64,000 bases of DNA from Streptomyces narbonensis (GCF_014649015.1 NZ_BMSF01000020.1:1-64000); one strand, 5' to 3'; positions 25,563 through 35,043 are shown, counted from the first letter of the stretch. The notes: a model not told the origin generated them from the letters alone. A program made the numbers and translations.

Positions 25563-25678
25563 TGATGGTCGACGGCGCCCCGGGGCTCCGCCCCGCCCGC
25601 TCCACCTCCACCACCGCAGCCGCCCGGCGGCCTCTCGGCCGCCGTATGTCCTGGCGCGTGCCATGAAGGGTTGACGCA

Positions 25679-27439
25679 ATGACGCCGAACGCCGTCTCCA
25701 CGGGCTCCCGGAGATCCACCCCGAGCGACTCCACCGCGAACCGGGGCGACTCCACACCGACCCGGGGAGAGTCCGGGCAGACCCGCAGGGGCTTCCTCGC
25801 CTCCACCGCCGTCGCCGCCGCCGCGGTGGCCGGCGGGACGCCGCTGCTCGCTGCCTGCGGCGGCGGTGACACGGGCGCCGGGAAGAAGGACGGCACCACC
25901 ACCGGGAAGGACGCGGCGAAGATCCTCCCGGCGTTCGCGGCGAGCGTCGTCGTCGCCCCCGACATCGCGCCGAAGAACGGCTCCGCCGCCGGCTTCACCC
26001 GCGCGATCCCGGCCGCCGAACTCAAGGCCTCGGTCGCCGCGAAGAAGGGCAAGGGCGGCGCGCTCACGATCATGGCCCCCTTCTGGGGACCCCCGCCGGC
26101 CTCCGACAACCCGTACTACGAGGCCATGAACGAGGCCATCGGCGTCCGGGCGACCTGGCAGAACCAGGACGGCAACGTCTACGACCAGAAGCTCGGCGCG
26201 GTCCTCGCCTCCAGCGAGATACCCGACGTGGTCGTCGTCCCCGGCTGGAACCTCGGCGGCAAGATCCCGAGCGCGATCAACGCCAAGTTCGAGGACCTCG
26301 GCCCGTACCTCTCCGGCGACAAGGTCAAGGCCTACCCCAACCTCGCGGCCGTCCCCACCGACGCCTGGCAGCGCTCCATCTTCGGCGGGAAGCTCCGCGG
26401 CCTGCCCATGCCCGCCTCGTACGTCACGAACATCGCGCCCTTCTACCGCAAGGACCTCTTCGACGCGAAGGGCTGGCAACTCCCCGCGAGCGCCGACGAG
26501 TTCCTTGCCCTCGCCAAGGAGATCACCAGCGCCAAGGCGAAGGTGTGGGCCTGCGGCGACATGACCTGGACCGCCTACAACATGTTCGGCGTGCTCTCCG
26601 GGAGCGACAAGGCGCTCGGCTGGCACCTCCTCGACGGCAAGCTCGTCAACCGCATCGAGACCCCCGAGTACCTCGAAGCCCTGGCGTGGACCCGCAAGCT
26701 CTACGACGCCGGAGTCGTCCACCCCGACGAGAAGACCCAGAACCAGGGCGACACCAGTCTCCGCTTCACCGCCGGCCAGTGCCTCGTCTACAACAACGAC
26801 CTCTCCCACTGGTACGCCAAGACCTCCGAACAGGCCGCGCAGAACCCGTCGTTCGCCATGGCCGCCATGGACATCCCCGGCCACGCGGGCGGCAGTCCGA
26901 AGCTGTGGGCCACCAACCCCGCCAACATCTGGGCCTTCGTGCGCAAGGGCAGCTCCAAGGCGGTCGTCGAAGACGCCCTGGCCATCGCCGACTTCACCGC
27001 CGCTCCCTACGGCACCAAGGAGCGGATGCTCACCGACTACGGCGTCGAGGGCGTCCACCACACCGTCAAGGACGGCCTGCCGGTCAAGACCGACAAGGGC
27101 AACCAGGAGGTCAGCAGCTCCTGGCTGTTCCTCGCCGGCCCCGCGCCCTACGTGGCACACCCCGACACCCCCGACGTCACCCGGGCCATGATCGAGTGGC
27201 AGCAGCGCATGGGGGCCGTGACGTCGAAGTCCTCCTTCTACGGGATGACGATCAGCGAACCGTCCCAGTGGACCGGCCTCATGAACGACTTCGAGCAGCT
27301 GGAGAAGGACATCGTCCGGGGCCGCAAGAAGGTGTCCGACATGCAGCAGGCCGTCTCCGAGTGGAAGACCAAGGGCGGCGACGACCTGCGCGACTGGTAC
27401 AAGAAGCTCCTCGACGCCAACGGTTCCGCGGCGAGCTGA
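25679..27439 (+). CDS. ABC transporter solute-binding lipoprotein (LplA/YtcQ type)
   Basis: A 586-residue extracellular receptor of a carbohydrate importer. The N-terminus carries a twin-arginine lipoprotein signal (TRRGFLASTAVAAAAVAGG, lipobox LLAAC) after about 35 polar residues. It is larger than typical CUT1 receptors and resembles the LplA class (PFWGPPPASDNPYYEAMNEAIGV, SSEIPDVVVVPGWNLGG). Two permeases, GH42 and the GH95-like gene follow on the same strand. The gene lies behind a LacI-type operator, so sugar-induced expression is likely. The substrate is presumably an oligosaccharide degraded by the neighbouring hydrolases. No ATPase is encoded. Confidence 0.9.
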   Translation: MTPNAVSTGSRRSTPSDSTANRGDSTPTRGESGQTRRGFLASTAVAAAAVAGGTPLLAACGGGDTGAGKKDGTTTGKDAAKILPAFAASVVVAPDIAPKNGSAAGFTRAIPAAELKASVAAKKGKGGALTIMAPFWGPPPASDNPYYEAMNEAIGVRATWQNQDGNVYDQKLGAVLASSEIPDVVVVPGWNLGGKIPSAINAKFEDLGPYLSGDKVKAYPNLAAVPTDAWQRSIFGGKLRGLPMPASYVTNIAPFYRKDLFDAKGWQLPASADEFLALAKEITSAKAKVWACGDMTWTAYNMFGVLSGSDKALGWHLLDGKLVNRIETPEYLEALAWTRKLYDAGVVHPDEKTQNQGDTSLRFTAGQCLVYNNDLSHWYAKTSEQAAQNPSFAMAAMDIPGHAGGSPKLWATNPANIWAFVRKGSSKAVVEDALAIADFTAAPYGTKERMLTDYGVEGVHHTVKDGLPVKTDKGNQEVSSSWLFLAGPAPYVAHPDTPDVTRAMIEWQQRMGAVTSKSSFYGMTISEPSQWTGLMNDFEQLEKDIVRGRKKVSDMQQAVSEWKTKGGDDLRDWYKKLLDANGSAAS

Positions 27440-27441
27440 CG

Positions 27442-28548
27442 GTGAGCACGCTCGACACCGAGGCGCCGGAACCGGCCACGGGGGCACCCGACGAGCGCTC
27501 GCGGCGCCGCACGGGCCGCCGGCACCGACCGAGCGACCGGAAGGCCGACCGGCAGACCGGACGGCGGACCGACCGGCGACGGGCCCGGCGGACCGACCGG
27601 CACCGGAGCCGGACCGACGGGCGCGTCCCGCTCGGCCGGCGGTTCCGGCGCGACCGGACCCTCCTGCTCATGACCGTGCCCGCGCTCGTCCTCGTCGTGG
27701 TCTTCCACTACGTCCCGATCCTGGGGAACGTCGTCGCCTTCCAGGACTACGACCCGTACGTCTCCACCAACGGCGTCACCGCGATGCTGGAGAGCCCCTG
27801 GGTCGGCCTCGCCCAGTTCGAGCGGGTCTTCGCCGACCCGTCGTTCTGGCACGCCGTCGAGAACACCTTCGTCCTCTTCCTGCTCCAGCTGGTGCTGTTC
27901 TTCCCGGTGCCCATCGGGCTCGCCCTGCTCGTCAACAGCGTGCTGCGGCCCCGGGTCCGCGCGGTCGTCCAGGCCGTCCTGTACCTGCCGCACTTCTTCT
28001 CCTGGGTGCTCGTCATCACGGTCTTCCAGCAGATCCTCGGCGGCGCCGGCATCATCGCCCAGACCCTCCGGCAGCACGGCTACGAGGGCTTCGACCTCAT
28101 GACCGACCCGGCGGTCTTCAAGTTCCTCGTCACCGCCGAGGGCATCTGGAAGGACGCGGGCTGGGGCGTCATCGTCTTCCTCGCCGCGCTCGCCGCCGTC
28201 AACCAGGACCTGTACGAGGCCGCCGCCATGGACGGCGCCGGCCGGTGGCGCCGGATGTGGCACGTCACCCTGCCCGCGCTCCGGCCCGTGATCGCGCTGC
28301 TGCTCGTCCTGCGCGTCGGCGACGCGCTCACCGTCGGCTTCGAACAGCTGCTGCTCCAGCGCGACGCCGTCGGACCCGGGGCGGCCGAGGTCCTCGACAC
28401 CTTCGTGTGGTGGACCGGCCTGCGCAGCCAGGACTTCAGCTACGCGGCCGCCGCCGGGCTCATCAAGGGAGTCGTCGGCCTGGTGCTGGTGCTCTCCGCG
28501 AACAAGGCCGCCCATCTCATGGGCGAGCAGGGGGTGTACCGGAAATGA
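27442..28548 (+). CDS. ABC transporter permease, LplB type, with Arg-rich N-terminus
   Basis: First membrane subunit of the LplABC-like importer, 368 residues. About 70 N-terminal residues are a highly basic low-complexity stretch (RTDRRRARRTDRHRSRTDGR), encoded by repeats of GACCGG-like units, before the first hydrophobic helix (LLLMTVPALVLVVVFHYVPI). The EAA loop reads YEAAAMDGAGRWRRMWHVTLP. The GTG start, 3 nt after the receptor gene's stop, is the natural choice; a later start that removes part of the tail cannot be ruled out. The stop overlaps the next ATG. Confidence 0.88.
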   Translation: MSTLDTEAPEPATGAPDERSRRRTGRRHRPSDRKADRQTGRRTDRRRARRTDRHRSRTDGRVPLGRRFRRDRTLLLMTVPALVLVVVFHYVPILGNVVAFQDYDPYVSTNGVTAMLESPWVGLAQFERVFADPSFWHAVENTFVLFLLQLVLFFPVPIGLALLVNSVLRPRVRAVVQAVLYLPHFFSWVLVITVFQQILGGAGIIAQTLRQHGYEGFDLMTDPAVFKFLVTAEGIWKDAGWGVIVFLAALAAVNQDLYEAAAMDGAGRWRRMWHVTLPALRPVIALLLVLRVGDALTVGFEQLLLQRDAVGPGAAEVLDTFVWWTGLRSQDFSYAAAAGLIKGVVGLVLVLSANKAAHLMGEQGVYRK

Positions 28549-29462
28549 CCCAGCGCCTCACCGCCCGGTGGGCGGCGCCCGCCCGCCCCGTCTGGGAGGA
28601 GCCGCCCGGCCGGGCCGGCCTCGCGGCGAAGGGCCTGCTCCTGGCCGCCTCCTGCCTCGCGGTCCTCGTACCGCTGTGGATCGTGGTCGTCACCAGCCTC
28701 TCGACGAAGAAGGCGATCACGGAGGCCGGTGGGCTGGTGGTCGTCCCGAGGGACCTCACCCTCATCGCCTACCAGGAGCTCCTGGGCGGCGGCCAGGTCA
28801 CCCGGGCGGCCGTCGTCAGCGTCCTCGTCACCCTGACCGGCACCCTCTTCTCGATGACCGTGTCGATCCTCTGCGCGTACGGGCTGTCCCGGCCCGGCTC
28901 CCTGGGGCACCGCTTCATCCTGCTCGCGCTGATGGCCACGATGTTCTTCGGCGCCGGCCTCATCCCCACGTACCTGCTCGTCCAGACTCTCGGCCTCACC
29001 GACACCTATCTCGCGCTGATCCTGCCGAGCGCCGTCAGCGTCTTCAACATCCTCGTCCTGCGTGGCTTCTTCATGGGCATCTCGCCCGAACTCGTCGACA
29101 GCGCACGGATCGACGGCGCGGGTGACCTGCGGATCCTCTGGACGATCGTGATGCCGCTCTCCCGGGCGGTGATCGCCGTCATCACCCTCTTCTACGCGGT
29201 CGGTTACTGGAGCGCCTGGTTCAACGCCTCCATCTACCTCAGCGACCAGAACATGATGCCGCTGCAGAACGTCCTCATCCAGCTCGTCCAGAAGCAGGAG
29301 ATCCCGGTCGGCCTCGGCCAGGCGGTCAGGGCCGGGAACCTCTCCGGGCTCGCCGTCCAGATGGCCGTCATGGTCCTCGCGCTCCTGCCCGTCGCCGTCC
29401 TCTCGCCCTTCGTCCAGAAGCACTTCAGGAAGGGCATGCTGACCGGCGCCGTCAAGGGCTGA
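28545..29462 (+). CDS. ABC transporter permease, LplC type
   Basis: Second membrane subunit, 305 residues, with about six hydrophobic segments and the EAA-type loop VDSARIDGAGDLRILWTIVMPL. It ends FRKGMLTGAVKG as usual for the family. The ATG overlaps the LplB-type stop (ATGA). A 38-bp gap separates it from the GH42 gene, so importer and hydrolases form one operon. Confidence 0.92.
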   Translation: MTQRLTARWAAPARPVWEEPPGRAGLAAKGLLLAASCLAVLVPLWIVVVTSLSTKKAITEAGGLVVVPRDLTLIAYQELLGGGQVTRAAVVSVLVTLTGTLFSMTVSILCAYGLSRPGSLGHRFILLALMATMFFGAGLIPTYLLVQTLGLTDTYLALILPSAVSVFNILVLRGFFMGISPELVDSARIDGAGDLRILWTIVMPLSRAVIAVITLFYAVGYWSAWFNASIYLSDQNMMPLQNVLIQLVQKQEIPVGLGQAVRAGNLSGLAVQMAVMVLALLPVAVLSPFVQKHFRKGMLTGAVKG

Positions 29463-29500
29463 CCCGCCCGCCCCCCACCCTCTTACGGAGAGACCGCCCG

Positions 29501-31516
29501 ATGGCAAGGCTCGACGACCTCACCCGCCCGCCCGGACGCCCGCCCCGGCTGCTGTACGGCGGCGACTACAACCCCGAGCAGTGGCCCGAGGAGACCTGGG
29601 CCGAGGACGCCCGGCTCATGCGGGAGGCCGGAGTCACCTCCGTCACTCTCGGCGTCTTCTCCTGGGCCCGCATCGAACCCACCCCGGGAGCACGCGAGTT
29701 CGGCTGGCTCGACCGGGTCATGGACCTGATGCACGCCCACGGCATCGGCGTCGTCCTCGCCACCCCCACCTCCTCACCCCCGCCGTGGCTGGGGCGCCTC
29801 CACCCCGAGTCGCTGCCCCGCGACGAGGACGGCAGGACCGAGTGGTGGGGCTCCCGCCAGCACTTCTCCCACTCCAGCGAGGCCTACCGGCGCCACGCGG
29901 CCGCGATCACCGAGGACCTCGCCGCCCGCTACGCCGACCACCCCGCCCTGACCATGTGGCACATCAACAACGAGTACTGCACCCACGACTGGGGCGACGA
30001 GGCCGCCCGCACCTTCCGGCGCTGGCTGACCGACCGGTACGGCACCCTCGAAGCCCTCAACACCGCCTGGGGCACAGACTTCTGGGGCCAGCGGTACGGC
30101 GAGTGGGAGGAGGTCCTGCCACCCCGCCGCGCCCACTACCTGAAGAATCCGGCGCACCTGCTCGACTTCCGGCGCTACACCTCCGACCTGCTCCTGGAGT
30201 GCTACCGCGCGGAACGCGACATCGTCCGCCGCCACACCCCGCACCTCCCTGTGACCACCAACTTCATGCCCTTCTGGTCCGGTCAGGACGGCTGGGCGTG
30301 GGCCGCCGAGGAGGACGTCGTCTCCGTCGACGTCTACCCCGACCCCCGGGACCCGTGCGCCGGCCAGTACAACGCGATGATCGGCGACCTGACGCGCTCC
30401 GAGGCCGGCGGCCGGCCGTGGGCGGTCATGGAGCAGGCCGCCGGAGCGGTCAACTGGCGGACCGTGAACCACCCCAAGCCGGAGGGCCTCAACCGTCTCT
30501 GGGCACTCCAGTCCGTCGCCCACGGCGCCGACGCCGTCTGCTACTTCCAGTGGCGCCAGTCCCGCCAGGGAGCGGAGGCCTTCCACTCCGGCATGCTCGG
30601 CCACGCCGGCGAACGCGGCCGGGTCTTCCGCGAGACCGTCCGCATCGGCGAGGACCTCGCCACCCTCGGCCCCCGCGTCGCGGGAAGCCGCGTGTCCACC
30701 CGGATCGCCCTCCTCCACGACTGGAACTCCTGGTGGGCCGAGCCGGGGGACGGGGCGCTCTCCCGCCGCGTCGACCACGCCGAACTCGTCCGCGCCTGGC
30801 ACCGCGCCCTCTGGGACGCCCACCTCCCCGCCTCCTTCGCCCATCCGCACCACGACCTGAGCGGCCACCGGCTCGTCCTCGTCCCTCACCTCCACCTCCT
30901 CGACGACCCGGCGATCGAGAACCTCCTCGCGTACGTGCGCGGCGGCGGCACCCTCGTCTGCGGCTTCCTCACCGGCATCGCCGACCGGGACGGCCGGGTC
31001 CGCCCCGGCGGCATGGACGCCCGGCTCAGGGAGCTCCTCGGCATCGACCTGCTCCAGGAGTGGTGGCCTCTCGACGAGGGCGAGCGCGCCGACTGCGGCA
31101 CCTTCCACGGCACCCTCTGGTCCGAGGAGCTCACCCCGGCAGCGGGCGCCGAGACCGTCGCCGCCTACCGGGGCGGCGAACTCGACGGACGGCCCGCGAT
31201 CCTCCGCAGCGGCCGCGCCTGGTACGTCTCCACGCTCCCCGAGCCCGCCGCCCTCAGCGGGCTGCTCGCCTCCGTCGCGCGCGCGGCCGGCGTGCGACCG
31301 GTCCTCGACGGCCTGCCCGAGGGCGTCGAGGCCGTCCGCCGCGGCGAGCTGCTCTTCCTCCTCCACCACGGGAATGCCCCCGTCACGGTGCCACTGCCCG
31401 GCCGCCACCGCGACCTCCTCACCGGGACCGTGACGGAGGGGGCCGTGAAGCTGGACCGGTTCGGCGCCGCCGTCCTGGAGGAACACCCGCGCGCGCCGGG
31501 GGAGGAGCGCCCGTGA
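29501..31516 (+). CDS. Beta-galactosidase, glycoside hydrolase family 42 (first copy)
   Basis: Hydrolyses beta-galactosides taken in by the preceding importer. The 671-residue protein opens with GGDYNPEQWPEETW, the GH42 signature. The acid/base is Glu158 in NNEY and the nucleophile Glu311 in VMEQAAG. A trimerisation domain (about 390-590) and a C-terminal beta-domain follow. The cysteine cluster that binds zinc in many GH42 enzymes is missing: the corresponding place reads NNEYCTHDWGDEAARTF with a single Cys. ACGGAGAG precedes the ATG. Its stop overlaps the GTG of the GH95-like gene. A second, only moderately similar GH42 lies at 51267-53375. Confidence 0.93.
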   Translation: MARLDDLTRPPGRPPRLLYGGDYNPEQWPEETWAEDARLMREAGVTSVTLGVFSWARIEPTPGAREFGWLDRVMDLMHAHGIGVVLATPTSSPPPWLGRLHPESLPRDEDGRTEWWGSRQHFSHSSEAYRRHAAAITEDLAARYADHPALTMWHINNEYCTHDWGDEAARTFRRWLTDRYGTLEALNTAWGTDFWGQRYGEWEEVLPPRRAHYLKNPAHLLDFRRYTSDLLLECYRAERDIVRRHTPHLPVTTNFMPFWSGQDGWAWAAEEDVVSVDVYPDPRDPCAGQYNAMIGDLTRSEAGGRPWAVMEQAAGAVNWRTVNHPKPEGLNRLWALQSVAHGADAVCYFQWRQSRQGAEAFHSGMLGHAGERGRVFRETVRIGEDLATLGPRVAGSRVSTRIALLHDWNSWWAEPGDGALSRRVDHAELVRAWHRALWDAHLPASFAHPHHDLSGHRLVLVPHLHLLDDPAIENLLAYVRGGGTLVCGFLTGIADRDGRVRPGGMDARLRELLGIDLLQEWWPLDEGERADCGTFHGTLWSEELTPAAGAETVAAYRGGELDGRPAILRSGRAWYVSTLPEPAALSGLLASVARAAGVRPVLDGLPEGVEAVRRGELLFLLHHGNAPVTVPLPGRHRDLLTGTVTEGAVKLDRFGAAVLEEHPRAPGEERP

Positions 31517-33714
31517 TCCACGGCACCTGGGAGCCCGCGCCCGCCGCCCGCTGGGAGGACGCCTTCCCCACCGGGAACGGCCGGCACGGCGGCCTCGTGT
31601 ACGGCGACCCCGACGACGACCGGGTGATCGTCACCCACCACACCCTCGTACGGCCGAACAACACCCCCGCCGACACCGCACCGCCCCGCCTGGCCGCGGC
31701 CCTTCCCGCCCTCCAGGACGCCCTGCTCGCCGGGGACTCGACCGCGGCCGAACGCTTCACGGACGGCCGTCCGCTGCGCTGGGTCCGCCCCTTCCACCCC
31801 GCGTTCCAGACCCGCGTCCGGCGGCCGACCCCTGACCCCGGCCAGGCGGTCCACCGCTCCGTCGACTACACCACCGGGGTGGTCTCCGGCAGGTGCGGGA
31901 AGCGCCGCGGCGAGGTCTTCGCCTCGCGCGCGGACGACGTCCTCGTCCAGTACGTCTCCGAACCCGGCTCGGTCGTCGAGATCGACCTGGACCACCGACT
32001 GCCCGGCGTCCCCGCAGACCTCGGCACCGGGCGCGGCATCGCCACCGCCGGCCGCGAGACCGTCCTCACCCTGCGGGCCCGCTACCCGGACAACCCGCAC
32101 GGCTACACGGGCCTCACGCTCGTCCTCGCCGACGCCGGACGCACCGCGGTCACCGCCTCGGGCGTACGGATCGAGGGCGCCCGACACCTGCTGCTCCTCA
32201 CCCGGGTCCGGCGGGACGAGGACGGAGGCACGACCGTCGTCGAACGGGAGGCGGAGGCCCTGCGCGCGCTGGCCGGCAGCCCGGCGTCGCTCGCTGCCGG
32301 GTACGCCGCCCTCCTCGCCCGGCACACCGCGCTGCACGGCCTCGCCTACGGGCGCGTCGCCCTCGACCTCGGAGGGGACGCGACCGAGCGGGCCCTGCCC
32401 GGCTCCGCCCTGCTCGGCCGCCCCGACAGCGCCGCCCTCCTGGAGCGCCTCTTCGCCGCCGGCCGCTACCACCTGCTCTCCTCCTCGGGCCTCCTGCCAC
32501 CCCGACTCACCGGCCTGTGGACGGGCGACTGGAACACCGCCTGGTCGGGGGCGTTCACCACCGACGCCAACCTCAACCTCCAGACCTCCTCCGCCGTCGC
32601 CGCCGACCTACCCGAGGTGACGGAGGCCCACAGGGCCCTCGTCGCAGGGCAGTTGGCGGACTGGCGGGACAACGCCCGGGAGGTCTTCGGCGCCCGGGGC
32701 ATCGTCGCCCCCGCCCACACGGACGGCGCCTCGGGGCACTCGTACCACTTCAGCCGCGAGTACCCCCTCCACCTGTGGACCGCCGGCGCCGACTGGCTGC
32801 TCGTCCCGCTCCTCGCCCACGAGGAGGCGAACGGCCGGCACGACCCGCGCGTCAGCGCGATCCTCACCGAACTCGCCCGGTTCTACGAGGACTTCCTCAC
32901 CCGCACCGGACCCGACGGCCGCATCGTGATCGTCCCCTCCTACTCCCCGGAGAACCGTCCCCGCGGCGGCAGCTGGGGCGCGGTCGACGCCACCATGGAC
33001 ATCGCCGCCGCCCGGCACGCCCTGCGCTCCGCCGCCGACCGCGCCCCGGCCCCGGACGCCGACCGGCTCCGGGTGCTCGCCGACCGGCTGCCGCCCTACC
33101 GGGTCAACGACGAGGGGGCGCTCGCCGAATGGGCCCGCCCCGGCCTCGGCGACCGCTACGACCACCGGCACCTGAGCCACCTGTACCCGGTCTGGCCGCT
33201 GGACGAGATCAACCCGTACGACACCCCGGACCTCGCCCGGGCCGCCCACCGTGCCCTCGAACTCCGTGGCAGCGAGAACGACTCGGCGCACGGACACCTC
33301 CACCACGGCCTGGTCGCCGCGCGGCTCGGGGACGCCGACCGCACCGGGGACGCCCTCGCCCGGGTGCTCGCCGGGGACTACTTCCACGACTCGCTCATGA
33401 GCGCGCACTATCCGGGCCGCGACGTCTACAACGCGGACGCGTCGCACACCCTGCCGGCCCTCCTGATCGAGGCCCTCGTGCAGTCGACGCCCGCCCGGCT
33501 CGTGCTCCTGCCCGCACCGCCCGCCGCCTGCCCGCGCGGCCGGCTCACGGGTGTCCGGACCCGGTTCGGCGCGCGCGTCGACCTGGCATGGTCGCCGGGG
33601 GAGTACCGTGCGGTCCTGCGGCCGGACCGGGACGCGACGGTCGAGCTCCGGAGCCCCGCGGGGGCGACCCGGCTCGTCCTGCGCGCGGGCGAGGAACGGG
33701 TCGTCAGTTCCTGA
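31513..33714 (+). CDS. Glycoside hydrolase family 95-like (alpha-L-fucosidase/galactosidase type)
   Basis: A 733-residue protein with GH95 layout: N-terminal beta-domain (PTGNGRHGGLVYGDPDDD, close to the family's GNGRLGAMV motif), an alpha/alpha-barrel and a C-terminal beta-sandwich. Conserved pieces are LTGLWTGDWNTAWSGAFTTD, DANLNLQ, VPSYSPEN and HLSHLYPVWPLDEINPYD. The tryptophan/methionine stretch of fucosidases after the Asn pair (MNYWPAE) reads TSSAVAADLPE, and the C-terminal QIDGNFGG block is replaced by YNADASHTLPA, so substrate preference may differ from fucose. No signal peptide. The GTG start overlaps the GH42 stop; the 3' end overlaps the convergent lacI gene by 11 bp. Confidence 0.78.
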   Translation: MIHGTWEPAPAARWEDAFPTGNGRHGGLVYGDPDDDRVIVTHHTLVRPNNTPADTAPPRLAAALPALQDALLAGDSTAAERFTDGRPLRWVRPFHPAFQTRVRRPTPDPGQAVHRSVDYTTGVVSGRCGKRRGEVFASRADDVLVQYVSEPGSVVEIDLDHRLPGVPADLGTGRGIATAGRETVLTLRARYPDNPHGYTGLTLVLADAGRTAVTASGVRIEGARHLLLLTRVRRDEDGGTTVVEREAEALRALAGSPASLAAGYAALLARHTALHGLAYGRVALDLGGDATERALPGSALLGRPDSAALLERLFAAGRYHLLSSSGLLPPRLTGLWTGDWNTAWSGAFTTDANLNLQTSSAVAADLPEVTEAHRALVAGQLADWRDNAREVFGARGIVAPAHTDGASGHSYHFSREYPLHLWTAGADWLLVPLLAHEEANGRHDPRVSAILTELARFYEDFLTRTGPDGRIVIVPSYSPENRPRGGSWGAVDATMDIAAARHALRSAADRAPAPDADRLRVLADRLPPYRVNDEGALAEWARPGLGDRYDHRHLSHLYPVWPLDEINPYDTPDLARAAHRALELRGSENDSAHGHLHHGLVAARLGDADRTGDALARVLAGDYFHDSLMSAHYPGRDVYNADASHTLPALLIEALVQSTPARLVLLPAPPAACPRGRLTGVRTRFGARVDLAWSPGEYRAVLRPDRDATVELRSPAGATRLVLRAGEERVVSS

Positions 33715-34825
33715 CCCCACCGCGACTCGCAGGCGCCGGACCGGAGCTGTCCCGGACCGTCAGGACTGGAGTGAGGAGCTCGACGCCCGGCGCCGGCGAG
33801 GCGCCGGCCCCTGCCCCGTCGTCCCCTGGCCGGCCGCCCCTCGGCCCGCCGGCCCTCGGCCCGCCGACCTCCGGCCCGCCGTCCCCGGGCCGGGCGGACA
33901 GCTCCGTGATCAACCGCTCGACGGCCCGGCGACCCAGCTCCTGGGCGGGGATCGCCACCGAGGTGAGCGGCACCGAGGCCTGCGCGGCGACCGGCTCCGG
34001 GCAGACGGCGACGACCGACACGTCCTCGGGCACGGCCCGGCCCGTCCGCCGCAGGAGCGCGAGCAGCGGCTCGACGGCCGTCTCGTTCTGCACGACGAAG
34101 GCGCTGACTCCTGGCCGCTCGTCGAAGACCCGGGCCAGGACCCCCGCGACCGCGTCGTGTCCGCCCTCGCAGGGCCGGTGCAGAAGCCCGGCGCCGAGCT
34201 CGGCCGCCCGGTCGCGCAGGCCGCGCAGCGTCCGCTCGGCGAAGCCGGTGTGCCGGGCGTACACGCCGGGGGCCTCCCCGATCACGGCGATCTCCCGATG
34301 CCCGAGGCCGGCCAGGTGCTCCACGCACAGCGCGCCCGCCGCGGCGAAATCCAGGTCGACGCAGCTGAGTCCGGAGGGATCGCCCGGCAGCCCTACGAGA
34401 ACGGCGGGCGGGCCCGCCGCACGCAGCACCGGCAGCCGCTCGTCGTCGAGTTGGACGTCCATGAGGATCACCGCCTCGGCGAGCCCGCTGCCGGTGACCC
34501 GGCGCAGCGCCGCGGGGCCCTCCTCGCCGGTCAGCAGCAGGACGTCGTAGCCGTGCGCCCGGGCGGCGGTGGCGACGGCGACCGCGATCTCCAGCATCAC
34601 CGGCACGTACATGTCGGTCCGCAGCGGCACCATCAGCGCGATGATCCGCGACCGGCTGCTGGCCAACGCCCTTGCGCCCGCGTGCGGCTGGTAACCGAGC
34701 TGCTCGATGCTGTCCCGAACCCGCCGCCGGGTCAGGTCGGAGATGGGGCGCTTGCCGCTGAGCACATAGCTGACCGTGCTCGCCGACACACCGGCGTGGC
34801 GGGCGACTTCGACAAGCGTGACCAT
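33704..34825 (-). CDS. LacI family transcriptional regulator
   Basis: Likely repressor of the GH3/importer/GH42/GH95 genes. The 373-residue protein has the LacI DNA-binding domain at 1-55 (LVEVARHAGVSASTVSYVLSGKRPI, hinge GARALAS) and a periplasmic-binding-like effector domain. A low-complexity insert rich in Gly and Pro (GGPEVGGPRAGGPRGGRPG) of about 30 residues interrupts the end of the effector domain before the last strand (VELLTPVLTVRDSS). The ATG at 34825 follows GGGGAGAA. It is convergent with the operon it probably controls. Predicted operators are the TCGAAGCGCTTCGA palindromes at 25377, 25547 and 34964. Confidence 0.9.
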   Translation of the reverse strand: MVTLVEVARHAGVSASTVSYVLSGKRPISDLTRRRVRDSIEQLGYQPHAGARALASSRSRIIALMVPLRTDMYVPVMLEIAVAVATAARAHGYDVLLLTGEEGPAALRRVTGSGLAEAVILMDVQLDDERLPVLRAAGPPAVLVGLPGDPSGLSCVDLDFAAAGALCVEHLAGLGHREIAVIGEAPGVYARHTGFAERTLRGLRDRAAELGAGLLHRPCEGGHDAVAGVLARVFDERPGVSAFVVQNETAVEPLLALLRRTGRAVPEDVSVVAVCPEPVAAQASVPLTSVAIPAQELGRRAVERLITELSARPGDGGPEVGGPRAGGPRGGRPGDDGAGAGASPAPGVELLTPVLTVRDSSGPAPASRGGVRN

Positions 34826-34963
34826 CCGTTCTCCCCGCGGCCAGGACGGTGGTGCGTCCAGAGTGAATCGCTTCGACGCGGCCCGTCGAGTGATCGCTTC
34901 GGCGACCCGGACCGACCGTAACGCTGGGGAGTTGACGTGTCCAGATGGAGAACACCCGGGATA

Positions 34964-34977
34964 TCGAAGCGCTTCGA
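34964..34977. promoter_or_regulatory. LacI-family operator TCGAAGCGCTTCGA (regulator side)
   Basis: Third perfect copy of the 14-bp palindrome, 139 bp upstream of the lacI start and 119 bp upstream of the plus-strand monooxygenase-like gene. Degenerate half-copies (ATCGCTTCGACG) lie at about 34865 and 34890. Autoregulation of the LacI gene is the simplest reading. Confidence 0.65.
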
Positions 34978-35022
34978 CGCCGGAACCGGTCGCCGAGCGA
35001 TTGAACCGTTCAGTCTTGACAG

Positions 35023-35043
35023 TGAACTGATCGGTATAGTTCA
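35023..35043. promoter_or_regulatory. Inverted repeat TGAACT-N9-AGTTCA in a promoter region
   Basis: Six-bp arms with a 9-nt spacer directly after TTGACA (35016-35021) and overlapping TATAGT (35035-35040). The -35/-10 spacing of 13 is too short for a standard promoter, so the exact promoter is unclear, but the symmetric repeat looks like an operator (TetR-like) for the gene at 35096. Confidence 0.45.

Noticed and set aside
35016..35040. Standard sigma-70-type promoter TTGACA/TATAGT
   Set aside because: Spacing of 13 bp is too short; kept only as part of the operator region.
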